64,000 nt of DNA. Origin: Rhodamnia argentea (Eukaryota; Streptophyta; Magnoliopsida; Myrtales; Myrtaceae). Positions 21,801 to 32,348 of this stretch are shown piece by piece; within the stretch, counting starts at the first letter, position 1, and each line of letters opens with the position of its first letter. Under the pieces are notes generated by a model that saw nothing but the letters and a program-made list of their open reading frames with translations, had not been told where the DNA came from and did no database searches. A program made the translations under genes and the position numbers. The DNA is taken from assembly GCF_020921035.1 (NCBI RefSeq), contig NC_063156.1:21748283-21812282 (forward strand), given 5' to 3'.

Positions 21801-23280
21801 CATGGATTTGCAAATGCATAGTTTAGAATCTCTCAAGGACTGGAGACGATCCCTTTATTGCATTGTTGGCGTCCGATTTCCTTACTGTACTTTGAGCTCT
21901 TTTTGCATGTATTCATGTGAAATTCTACAGAATTTGATAATTTGGAATAGGGACATTTCAAGTTTCTGCATCTGATCTGGGAATAGGGACATGTTGCCTC
22001 AAAGGCTCATCTTTACCGCACAATGCTAGATTTTCAAGAGAATGGAGTCTCCAATCTTTTTGCCATTTGGGATCTGTACAACAACCCTGTGCAGATCCAA
22101 GACACAGACCTGAAAAAAAAAGAAAAAGAAATATGAAGACTACACCAAGCTTATATGACAATAAGAATTTCATTCTGCACAGGGGTGTTGTACAGATCAG
22201 ATTCTTTTGATGACTACTTTATTCTGGCATTATTACATGCTAATCGATTTTTCACATCCTTTCCAGGGTTTTGGCATCCTGTTATCTGGCGTGTTTGGGA
22301 CAGTAAATGGTTCCTCTGTATCGGTGTAAGAACTTCACTGTGATAAAAATTTCTCGATGGCATACAAACAAGACGAGGAAGAGAACATAACACAAAACTC
22401 TTCTGCTTAATGTAGAGAAAATGCCGGCCTCTTGGCTGTGACGCTTGTCGGCAGTAGAAGGGTTGTGCAGATAGCAGCCGGATTTATGATCTTCTTCTCT
22501 GTTCTGGGTATGTTACAAAGCAAAACAAAGCAAGTCTTTTCCTTTAATAGGAAGTTAGGAACTTATGCTGTTTAACAAACAACTACATTTCCATGTTTGT
22601 GCAGGTAAATTTGGAGCAGTTTTTGCTTCCATCCCCGCACCCATTGTTGCTGCTCTTTATTGTATTTTCTTTGCATACGTGGGTGAGTTTTTCAGTTCGA
22701 CGATATGACAAGCATGTAATCTCTTATGTTATTTGATTAGTCTTCTTTTTTTGTTTCGACCATCTGCTCTGAATGTGCAGGGTCTGTCGGCCTGAGCTTG
22801 CTTCAGTTCTGCAATCTAAATAGCTTTCGGACCAAGTTCATATTAGGTTCCTCTGTCTTCATCGGATTGTCCGTGCCGCAGTACTTCAACGAATACACTG
22901 CAATCAATGGTTATGGTCCAGTTCACACTGGAGCAAGATGGGTATGCACAAACTCCTTTTTTACATGTTTCTCTACGTTTTGTATAATCATGCATGCGGT
23001 TTTAAATCGTAGGATGACGACTCTTTTGACTAAAGTTCTGTTGTTTTCTCAACTTTACAAGTTCAATGACATGATCAATGTTCCTCTGTCTTCGGAACCA
23101 TTTATTGCGGGCTGTTTGGCGTATTTCCTGGATAATACATTGCATAAGAAGGATGATGCAATCAGAAAAGACAGGGGCAAGGAGTGGTGGGACAAGTTCA
23201 AGTCATTCGAAGGCGATACAAGAAGTGGAGAATTCTACTCACTGCCCTTCAACCTAAACAAGTATTTCCCATCCGTGTAA
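18864..23280 (+). CDS. NAT6-like: Nucleobase-ascorbate transporter, NAT6-type
   Basis: Membrane permease of the NAT/NCS2 family, predicted to move nucleobases (uracil, adenine, guanine class) by proton symport at the plasma membrane. Fourteen exons: 18864-18954, 19718-19815, 19913-20089, 20224-20324, 20544-20619, 20709-20768, 20915-21099, 21510-21606, 21695-21781, 22267-22325, 22416-22507, 22605-22682, 22781-22941, 23062-23280. They join in phase into 526 residues, about the length of Arabidopsis NAT6 (532). The start gives MAAKPDEPPPHPPKDQLPN, like NAT6. Visible landmarks: the TM1 Gln-His pair (Q39-H40), GTRLPAVIGGSYTFVP, the SSVSVENAGLL signature region (345-354), and the C-terminal EFYSLPFNLNKYFPSV. 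The usual Arg after the signature Thr is Leu (residue 354). All introns are GT-AG. A GA tract precedes the ATG. I see no frameshift or stop, so it is probably functional. Confidence 0.93.
19090..19190. repeat. Dispersed repeat R in NAT intron 1
   Basis: This stretch (GTTAGAAAGTCCAACCC, AAGCTTAAGCTGATAGGTGG, CATGAATATAAAGAGCA, AAGCAATGTGGGACAAC) recurs twice near 41629-41955. It looks like part of an LTR or TRIM-type element, but complete ends were not defined. Confidence 0.6.
19211..19250. repeat. Perfect hairpin in NAT intron 1
   Basis: Two 15-base arms, TAATTATGAACACGT and ACGTGTTCATAATTA, are exact inverted complements separated by 10 bases. It lies at the downstream end of the dispersed repeat R copy. 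Confidence 0.85.
22071..22198. repeat. 24-bp inverted repeat in NAT intron 9
   Basis: The arms at 22071-22094 (GATCTGTACAACAACCCTGT...) and 22175-22198 are inverted complements with one mismatch and an 80-base loop. It lies wholly within the intron between 21781 and 22267. It could be a MITE remnant or a stem that affects splicing. Confidence 0.8.
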
Positions 23281-24144
23281 CTCGCATCACTCTGGTTGAC
23301 CATATGCTGTATCATCGATCTGCACTTAGTCAACTGATTTCTAGTGTGTATTTAGCATGATGCAGGCCTATTTGCTTATAAGAAGTAAGAATAACTATCT
23401 CTCTCTTCTTTTAGTGTTATAGACCAAATGATGAATATTCAGCTGTGGAGGTCTACTGAAAAAGCAATAAAGCTATTCTCTTCTCTCCCATGAGTTGTGA
23501 TGTTCCACTATATTTCATTTTCTGCGTCTTTGTACGCAGAATTGCTTCTCATCGGCTCCATCACAAGTTTGACTTTATGCTGGACAAAACTGCTATGAAA
23601 CTGATGGAGAAGAGCTTGTTTCCAAGACATGAATATGCATAAGTAGACTAACCTGTGAACTAGTCTCATTTGATCGGAATCTATCACATAGAACTCTCTA
23701 CATTTTAATCAGATCAGATCATGTCCATTACTGCATGAAAACTGCAGAGTAACAAGCATGGAAAATGGAAAGCGAAAATAACAAACCGGATAAGTCTGTG
23801 TTGGCCTCAGGGAGTTGGTTTCGTACTGGGAGAAAGTGAAACTGCTTCACACTACAATAATACACAAACCTCAAACTTACAATATAAGAATCTCAATACT
23901 GTCTCCCTAATCATTGCCTTTTCCAAACCTCACTGACCTTGCCCAAATTCTCAAACCAAAAAATTAAGCCACAAACTGAAAAACCTGTGAGTAAACAAAT
24001 AATGACATTGTTCATGTTTTGGAGGAAACCATATGGCCATTCGTTGTCTCTTCTAGGACATCCTACTAATCATCCACACGTTGATTGAGACACACTATAC
24101 GATTTAGTCGCTCAGAGGAGCGTATTAAAGAATATAAATGGAGT

Positions 24145-26488
24145 TTACTCTGCAACTTCCGCAACTGGCAACTTAGGCACCTCTTCTATTTTTGCATGCT
24201 TGTCTAGCTGGCTAAAGTTCCCCTTAACCTTAAAAAGTTGGTTATGGTGGTGCTTACAGTAGAGGCGATTCAGATGAGTGATGTAGTTCGATGGGCTAAT
24301 AACACAACCTCCATGGCTGCACCTGAAACAAGCTTTATGATATGATGTCCCATCAACTGCCACCTGAAAGAATCAGTAGCCGACAGATAAATTTAAGAAG
24401 CTACAAGATGAATAAGAATGAACTCCCGAGATAAATTGTCCTCACACGTAAATTGCATTAAATCACAGAGAAAGAAGGATAGATAAGGTGAAATCATATG
24501 GAAAGAAAATACAAAAACTCAAGCTAAAATGACTGTCATTCACTGAATTTTTTCATTTCGTACTCTGTGCAATCACAATGTGAACGACATCAATTATGCT
24601 GCCAAGTTACTCACATTTACTCTGAATTTGGAGGATGATTGTGCTGTACTCATTCCAAATCGCTTAAACAATTTTCTAACATAAAACTGCATTAGAAAAA
24701 AGAAAACATGACAGAAGAGGCCGAGGAAGAAGCGCATGACTACACAGGCTTCTTATTTCAGTAAGGGAATGAGAATTTCATCTGGGCCACCAAGGGTAGA
24801 TCAATCATCAATTAACACAATGACAATCCTCAGTCACAAGCAGTTAATTTTTATTCAGGCGTAGTGTTTGGCTGATGCCAAAATATGACTCCAGAAAAAG
24901 CAGTAGCTTGCCAGCAAGTTTCTGATACTTACCTTCTCAATTGGATAAACAGTCTTTTTGCACGCAACACACTTCTCTTGGGTTCCAGAAAAGAACCTCG
25001 AGACTTTGCTGTTTGTTTGTACCTGTCCAAAATCGACTATTATAAGCATCTTAGCATGATCTTAAGAACTCATACGTCGCAGAAGCAACTGATTTTGCAT
25101 AATCTAGCTCTTATAGTGAAGCTAGTTGAATGGGGACTTGGCAACCAAGGGTTACCTGATCAGCAGATTTATTAACAGTTCTCGGAGTACCTACATAGAC
25201 ATGCAAAATGGAATGATCAGCAAGTGAATCATTGAGAGACTAGTGTCTATGTTAGTGACTTTCAATCACCTTCAAAACTTTTATCCAAGCTGCCTGTCAT
25301 CTTAAACAGTTGATCGAAGTGGGGCTTGCAATATAATACGCCTTCAAAGGAGGAGTAGTTACTCAGCTGCAGGAAATAAAGATTTGGAGAGGTAATAATC
25401 ACAGAAGCAAAAGACAAGATAAAGATGAGCAAAAAACTTGATCCAGCTAGACCAAATTCCATTACAAAGCAAGGGATAATGAGATCAACAAAATGTTTGC
25501 ATCGAATCTCAGCACGGACAATGGAAGAGATAAAAGACATTCGATGCAATCTTGAGAAATAGGCAATTGGATCACGAGGTGAAGAGCATTCAACCAAGTC
25601 AAGAAGCTCCTAGCAACACTCCAATGACTGAGACAACAGCTCCGAACAATCTCCTGCATTCTCTGATAACAACCTCATTTCTTGCTTACGAGGCAATGCC
25701 CCGGAGGTGAATATAATTCTGTTGATAGAAAGTTCCATTTGTTGATCGCTACCTACCTATCCTCGAATTCTACTTAGATCTTCCATGGGAAGCTCTAGTT
25801 CTAATTCACAGTACCTCAATCAAAGGGAAATCTCAATTGTTTTCACATTATCAAAAATGATAGCAACCTACACAACTTGATTTATATATAGAATTTTGTG
25901 TTAAAACTTCAGCTGTAAATGAAGGCATGATATTATGACACTTTAATGTGTAGGCTAGGATTTGACCTAAAAATGAAACACGGGTCTTGATTGTTGGGCG
26001 GCCTTTAAAGATTCAAACACGGGACCTTTCGATAGCAAGTAGAATTTCGTTCAATCATACCACTAACCCATCTAAAAGTCTTAAGCTTTCTGATGATAGC
26101 GCGATTCAATAATTAATTATTGTAAGAATCATCACACGCATCCCTAATCTCTCCCACCTCTGCAGATCCTGCGACCTTCACATGAATACCAAGCTACAAA
26201 AGTTTGTAAAGACAAATTCGATCCCTTCCATCCATCACCTCTCACATCGAAACTGAGATGAACCAGAGTTCAGAAAATCTGACGAAAGAGATTCACTGTG
26301 GATGTGATCAACCGAAAGAAAGCAAGAGAAGTTGAGATTGGTTCATATACCTTTAGAGTGCCCTTGCAGTGATGGCATCTGAAGCAAGTCCTGTGATAGA
26401 CCTTGTTGTCAGCTGTAAGCTGTTCAACAAAGTAGACAGTCTTCTCACATGCCTTGCACTTTTGTGTGGTCCCTGAAAACGTAGCCAT
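24145..26488 (-). CDS. WLIM1-like: Two-LIM-domain protein, WLIM1-type
   Basis: Plant CRP-type LIM protein; relatives bundle actin filaments and some (tobacco NtLIM1, Eucalyptus LIM1) are reported to bind PAL-box promoter elements of phenylpropanoid genes. Exons in transcript order: 26488-26351, 25366-25270, 25190-25156, 25022-24933, 24363-24145, giving 192 residues (Arabidopsis WLIM1 is about 190). LIM1 spans about residues 11-62 (KCKACEKTVY, YHRTCFRCHHCKGTLK, LYCKPHFDQLF). LIM2 spans about 108-160 (KCVACKKTVYPIEK, YHKACFRCSHGGC, LYCKHHHNQLFK). All eight zinc-ligand positions of each domain appear present. The inter-domain linker (about 80-107) carries FEGTPRTVNKSADQ. The WLIM1 assignment over PLIM2 or WLIM2 rests on FSGTTQKC, LTADN and GSLDKSFEG and on the short C-terminus. 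The exon 1 ATG follows a leader with a CT/GA tract. Intact. Confidence 0.93.
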
Positions 26489-26649
26489 CTATCTATCTAT
26501 CTCAAGATCTTTCGATCTTCAGGCACACCAACAACTAGAAAAAGCAGAAACCTCAATCCTCAAACTCAGACCCGGCAAACAGTTCAAGATTCAAGAACAC
26601 AAATCTTGAAGGGCTTTCTTGGTTCTTGATGATGAGACAGACCAATTCT

Positions 26650-26673
26650 CTCCCTCTCTCTCTCTCTCTCTCT
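26650..26673 (-). repeat. CT/GA tract in the presumed 5' leader of the LIM gene
   Basis: A run of CT on the + strand (GA on the coding strand) about 160 bp upstream of the LIM start codon, in the position expected of the 5' UTR or proximal promoter. Confidence 0.8.
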
Positions 26674-28172
26674 GTGACTGTGACAGAGCATTATTAGTAT
26701 GACATTTGAACCAGCTCAGACAGAGTCAAGACAGATTAAAGAAATGGTGGCCAATTGGCAAAGGGCCACTAAGTAGCAGAGTCTATTCTTTGTTTAAAAC
26801 TTTGTCAATTTCTTTACAAATGAAAACAAAAAGATAGTCGCGTACTCACGAGGGTCCTTTTGTAAATTCACTGGCAAAAGATGGCTGCCACAAAAATTCC
26901 TCCTCTGACCAGTACAGTTACAATGCACAGAACACAGAATTCTGAGCCCTAACGTGGGCAGTTCCCTGCTTTCTTTATGCTTTTCTTTTCTGAAATTTCC
27001 TTCTCTGTGTTCAATTTCTTGACACCCATCATTCTCAAAGAAGCACGTGGGAGTAATTTTACGGGTCACGAAAGAAGGTGACCCGGCATCTTGGACTCTG
27101 TCCTGTCGCATGAACATGGCTCGAACCCGATATGAATCATTCTTCGACAAGAATCGAAATTTCTGCATCTGAGTGATTTCAATAATGATGCATACTCGTT
27201 ATAAACATGATGGTACTACAAACCCACTCGATTAAAGAACATGCAAACTAGCTGTAAAAAGAGGTAATCTCTGATGTTTGCAGTCACCGAAAAAGATTGA
27301 TGCAGATGTTTGTACCCTGTTTGTGTTCCATTCTTCTGGTAAATATCTATACATATTCATCACAACCAATTCCTTAGCCGGAAAATGTTATTAGGTTGAA
27401 ATCCACCGGTTTACCAGGTGAAATTAAGGAATCTTTCGCGTGCGAATATAAAACATTATCTAATTGTTAACTTCAGAGTGCAAGATGACATCGACACACA
27501 TGCTCTGTATTTTCCCTCTAACCGGTCTCGTGCATGACAGTGACAAAAGTTTTCGTTTTTCTGAAGAACTAGTGTCGGGTCGATTTGAAATTCAAGAATT
27601 AACAGTGACTTTCTGGGCAGCCTGGACCGAAAGTGAGCCTCCAAAGATGGCCCACATTTGCTACATATCTATACCTAAAATGATGCATGAAAACACAGAT
27701 AGAACAAGCCATCATGGTCGCCCAAGTCACATTCACATTTATTGGCAGTTTGAAGAAAAATTTATAAATCCAAACTTCTCGAATTAACTTCTTCTCAATA
27801 CTATATTGGATAAATCTCCATATCATATGGCAGAGTAACTTAGTATTATAAATAGGAGCTAATCAGGGAGCCCACTTGACTAGAGAACGATCTTACACCG
27901 CCAAAAGTAATCCAAGAGCAAAAAATTCCACAAACTCAATCGCTAAAAACTTCTTTTTTTGCTTACGGGTGGGTCGCCAAGGGAGCTGTCGACTTTACCC
28001 CAGTTGCTTTACAAGTCATAAAACATTCGCCACTGTGGGTTGGCTTTACCGTAAACATGAACTATTATGGATAGCAAACGATTAGAAAAATACTTTACCA
28101 TAGAAGGCAGTTTATCTTGGTTTATGGCATAGCAAATGCACTTATTGGTAGATACAAGTGAGTTAAACACCC
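26674..28172. other. Intergenic, LIM promoter and UGT downstream region
   Basis: No supported gene. The 124-codon minus frame at 26794-27168 has no recognisable domain and lies in the LIM promoter. The 107-codon + frame at 27464-27787 also looks random. The region 27880-28170 probably includes the 3' UTR of the glucosyltransferase. Confidence 0.5.
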
Positions 28173-29994
28173 TCAGATCATGGTTTCTCGAGGCATCTTC
28201 CCCCCTCCTTCCCTTATCTTCGCCACAAACTCGCCGAGATTCTTGTCCGAGCTCCCGCCTTTGCTCACAGCTCTCTTAGCTCTGTCTTTCCAATTCAAAG
28301 CATTCTTCTTGAACTCTTCACTTCTCTCTCCCTCCACAACTTCCCTCACGCACATCTCTACTTCTTCCCTGGTCACCGTCCCTTGCTCGCCCTTTCTGGC
28401 TCTCAGCCCGACTCGCCACTTTTCCTCCAGAAACTTGGCATTGGTCGCCTGGTCACTCCACAGTGGGACCCCCACCATGGGCATGCCTAGGCTCAATCCC
28501 TCCAGGGTCGAGTTCCATCCGCAGTGTGTCACGAAGCAGCCCACGGCACGATGAGCTAGCACCTCTAATTGGTCGCACCATTCCACAACTAGCCCTCTAT
28601 TCTGGATTGAGTCAAGGAACTGGATGGGTGACTTCAGCTTATGCTCGAAATCCTTCAATACCCAAATGAAGTGCTTGTTGGTTGCTTTCAGGCCAAATGC
28701 TATTTCTTCAACTTGGTCCGAAGAAATGTTTCCCATGCTCCCGAACGATACATAAATCACCGAACCCAGCGGTCTTTTGTCAAGCCATCTCGAGCACTGG
28801 TCACTGGTGGGGTTCCAGAGACTGCCTCCATATGATGTGTCCCCGTCGATCTGCCGGTCGACATAGGCTGATGGTACCAATGGGCCAACCATCGCCAACG
28901 GCCAAATTCCAAACAAGGCCTTCACAAGCTGATACATGAAACAAAGTAACAAAATTAACCGACGAAAAGGGGCCTGCAAAAGCAATCATTAATTTGCACC
29001 TCCAATCTAGATAAACAGGACCACCAAAATACTTTGTCCAAGCGCATGATTGGATTTCAGACAATCCTAATCTCAGACCTGAAAAGGGTGTGGTGAATGT
29101 CTAAGCAATTTCAAAGAACATCGCAATCAGGATCTGTTGCTCTAATTCTTCTCTATCATCTCTCTTCCTGCCTGATTATCTCGACACTATTGATGATGGA
29201 GCACGCAAATAGCGTATATCATTTTGATCGAGTAATGCCCTTACAGAATCACTGAAGTATCATTTCCATGTGATCAGTGTCAGACAACGAGGTAACTTAA
29301 AAGGAATTACTTCTCAAAATCTTAAAAAGCTCCATGGACAAGAAAGGCATATGCTCACCTCAGCCTCCAACTCTTCAAAGGAATTGCAGAATACCCAGTC
29401 ATTTTCTTCCAGGCGAGCAAATTTCTCCATAATCAAAGCCAAATAAGCCGACTGACTCTCAGGATACGCAAGAAAGCTAGGTAAGTCAGAGAATTCAAGC
29501 AGAGGAAGCCCGGGCAGCACGATGGGCAGCGCATCGGGGCACAGTGGAGAAGTCAGCCTACCCTGGTGAATATACCAGAACAAGGAGCAGACAGAAGCTG
29601 AGTTGGTTAATAAAACAGCTGCATAAATCCCAAAGGTTTTCGCCACATCAAGAGCCCATGGAAGCAATGAATCATACACAATACAGTTCACAGGGTGTTC
29701 CGTTTCATAGGACTTGGATATGAGCTCAGATAGTGTTTTCGAGCCCACTCTCCTGAACGACTCTACGTATGCTTGTGTGCTTGGAGCTTGCTTGTACCCA
29801 CCCTCATCAAAGCCATCAGAAATCGGCTCAACATGCACCCTCTCTGCTTTAATGGAGCCAATGGTGTAATGGGTGGTGGCTAGAGTGGCCCTGAGGCCTT
29901 TGGAGGCCAAGCGCTTGGCGAACTGGAGAAGTGGGTTGATGTGGCCCTGAGCGGGATATGGGAGCACGAGGACATGACCTTTCTGATTCTCCAT
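28173..29994 (-). CDS. UDP-glucosyltransferase, UGT74 family
   Basis: Family 1 glycosyltransferase that transfers glucose from UDP-glucose to small acceptors in the cytosol. UGT74 members act on salicylate, auxin-type acids, thiohydroximates and other carboxylates; the acceptor here cannot be told. Two exons, 29994-29359 and 28928-28173, join in phase after FEELEAE at the intron position usual for the group, giving 463 residues. Catalytic His18 lies in PYPAQGHINP and the partner Asp108 in NCIVYDSLLPWA. The PSPG sugar-donor box runs about 329-372 (starts WCDQLEVLAH, contains THCGWNSTLEGLSLGMPM, ends SDQ); the final Gln fits UDP-glucose. UGT74 assignment rests on GPLVPSAYVDRQIDGD and the WNPTSDQC motif. 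No damage seen. The antisense frame at 28180-28554 is a shadow. Confidence 0.95.
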
Positions 29995-30273
29995 GTCTGC
30001 CTCTCTGTTGTTGCGAGTGTTTTACCTTACCAGCTGCAGGGATGGGCTTTGCTGGTTTTAAAGGTAACTTGATTGTAGAAACAAGAATTCTCTTCTTATA
30101 CTAGTCTGACCGTGATCAGCAAGAATCTACAGCCCTAACTGACAAGTCAAAAGTCAACCATAATGTTCAAGACCCGCATCCTGAAAAAGGAGATATGCAC
30201 AACTATATATGTTCTGCTTATGATCTGTATTTTTCCCTAGCAAAATTAAAAACAGAAAACGACTTTGCATTTC

Positions 30274-31837
30274 GGGAAAAATCCAAAAAAGGACCTGAAG
30301 TCCTCTTATTTTCTTAAATAAGAGCTCTAAATGATCTCTATTTCAAATAAAGGCACGAAGTACCCTCATTTCTCAAAAAAATAAAATGAAATGAATATTA
30401 TTTCAAATAAGGGCCTGAAGTAACCATAAAAACTCAAAAAATGACTTGATTTCAAAGGTATTTTTGTCTTTTTACTTATTTGGTTTTTTTCTTTTTTTTT
30501 TAACTTTTTTGTGTCCGTTTTACATTTTTTTCCCTCCACTCTCCCTCTTTCCCGATGCGACCAAACCCTTACCTAGAGATGGCCAAAATAAATCGTGGGC
30601 CCGAAACCGACCCGGAACCGGCCCGTTAACCGGGCCCACGGTTCCATAATTTTTGGAACCGCCTAGAACCACCGGTTCCGGGCCGGTTTTTTAAAAAAAA
30701 AAAAAAAAAAGGAGGCTCGGAAAAAAATAACCATTGGGCCTAGGAACCGGCGATTCCGAACCGGAACCAGAATTGGTCGTTCCAAACCCGGAACAGGAAC
30801 CAACCCTTTAAGGGCCGGTTCCGATTCCACCTTTTTCAAGAACCGGAACCGGCCACCTCTACCCGCCTTACCCACACTCTCTTTTCTTTCTTCTCCTTCG
30901 TCTTCGTCTTCTCCTTCTTTTTCCTTCCGTTGCTCACGACCACCCCCTCCATCTTCGGATGCCGGCCATGCGTCCACCTCAACCCACCTGCAGCCGCGCC
31001 GCTCGACCGTCGGTCCGACCCTCTCACCGCCGCCACCTGCGTTCCGAGCCCCCGCACCCGACGCCGAGAGACCCACGAACCCATGAGCTCGATGAGGTCC
31101 GACCCTTATCTCCTTCTCTGCTCACCGTCGCCAACCACCCACTCAACCACCGACTCCACCTCGCGCCACAAGCCATTTGTTCGATCGCCGGCCCGCCCTC
31201 CTGTCGCCGCCAGATCCAAGCCCGAGAAGCTCGGATCTGCACCCGACCCGGTGCCTTGAGCCGTCGTGCCACCAGAGGACCGCCACTGCCTTCTACGAGA
31301 CTCGACACCACCCTTAGCCTTCTTAGTCGCGACCCACCGCCGCCCCGAGGCCGTGCTCTTGCTCGAGCGACCCCTGCCTTGATCCGGGCGACGACCCGCG
31401 GCCCCCGATCCGGGCGTGGGCCGCCGATCCCACACAGATCCGGGAGAGGGCCCGACCTTCTCTCAATGACCCTCACTTTTGGCTAGTGACCCGCCGGCCT
31501 TCGTCGCTCTCGCCGAGCCCACATCAACGATGGGTAGGCGGCCACACTGGCGGGAGGGGCGGCCCTCCCGTTTGTGTGGCTTTTTTTTTTCCTTTTTTTT
31601 TTTAATTTACAAATAAAAAGAAGGAAAAAAAAGATGAAAATGAACAAAAAAAAAATAAAATGTGAAAGGACGAAAACACCCTTCAGGCCGGACTCTTTTT
31701 TGAAATGTTATGGCGACTTCTGACTCTTAATTGAAACACATTTTGTCATTTTGAATCCTTATTTGAAATAGAATTCACTTTGAGCTTTTATTTGAAAAAA
31801 TAATAGGATTTCAGGCCCTTTTTTAGATTTTTTTCAC
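30274..31837. mobile_element. Mutator-like element, family B copy 2, GC-rich core
   Basis: Ends are long imperfect inverted repeats related to the Pack-MULE at 8527: left GGGAAAAATCCAAAAAAGGA, right the inverse of GTGAAAAAAATCTAAAAAAG. The flanks TTGCATTTC (30265-30273) and TCACATTTC (31838-31846) agree at 7 of 9, a decayed 9-bp duplication. The core (30870-31560) is very GC-rich and gives long overlapping frames on both strands (175, 150 and 137 codons). All are Pro/Arg/Ser low-complexity and resemble no family, so I call them compositional artefacts. The core might be a captured host fragment too diverged to recognise. A hAT-like MITE is nested at 30574-30861. Confidence 0.75.
30574..30861. 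mobile_element. Small hAT-like MITE nested in the Mutator-like element
   Basis: The inverted termini TAGAGATGGCC and GGCCACCTCTA enclose 288 bp dense in GGTTCC/GGAACC and GGCCGGTT motifs, the same subterminal vocabulary as the element at 10351-11378. A clean 8-bp target duplication was not found. An A-run of about 19 lies inside (30693-30711). Confidence 0.65.
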
Positions 31838-32348
31838 TCACATTTCGTGCAAAGACAAATCAATTAATTTGCTAAATCGGTTTACAATACACGTGACCGA
31901 ATTGCAGAAGCAAACCAGGTAAGTGATGCTTCTTTAGGGCATCCAAAGTTGATTTCTTTTGATTGTAAAACAGTCAGTTCCAACTGATTCTTTGCCCTAA
32001 AAGAATTGTTGCGAAAATGGAAGTCCAAAATATGAAGAAACTTGTCATTTACGGGATCAAACCACTGCAAGCAAAATTGCATAAGTCTTCTATGATAATA
32101 CCTACATACTTGTACAATATAACCAGATATAAGACGCAGTCTTGATTCAAGAAAAATAGAAGCTATCCACTCGGCCATTAGCTGTACAGCTAATCAACAG
32201 ACCTAACTTCCCACTACCTAAAAATGCGCACAAAAATTGATTTGAAACTCCAACATTTAGGGAAAAAAAATGCGAACAAAAATTTAGCGGGGCAACACTA
32301 GTGCCGCAACATCTTGAAACATGACCAATCCTCCCTTCACTAAGACTT

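Noticed and set aside
21466-21826. Frames on both strands over the NAT exons at 21510-21781
   Set aside because: Shadows of real coding exons plus intron read-through.
25940-26050. Possible tRNA-derived SINE in LIM intron 1 (gattcaaacacgggacct)
   Set aside because: A B-box-like word is present, but no A box, tail or target duplication was found.
26794-27168. 124-codon minus frame upstream of the LIM gene
   Set aside because: No recognisable domain; position fits LIM promoter and leader.
28180-28985. Several + frames opposite the UGT second exon
   Set aside because: Antisense shadows of a strongly conserved coding exon.
30663-31486. Large overlapping Pro/Arg-rich frames at 30.7-31.5 kb
   Set aside because: GC-rich transposon core open in several frames on both strands; no family similarity.
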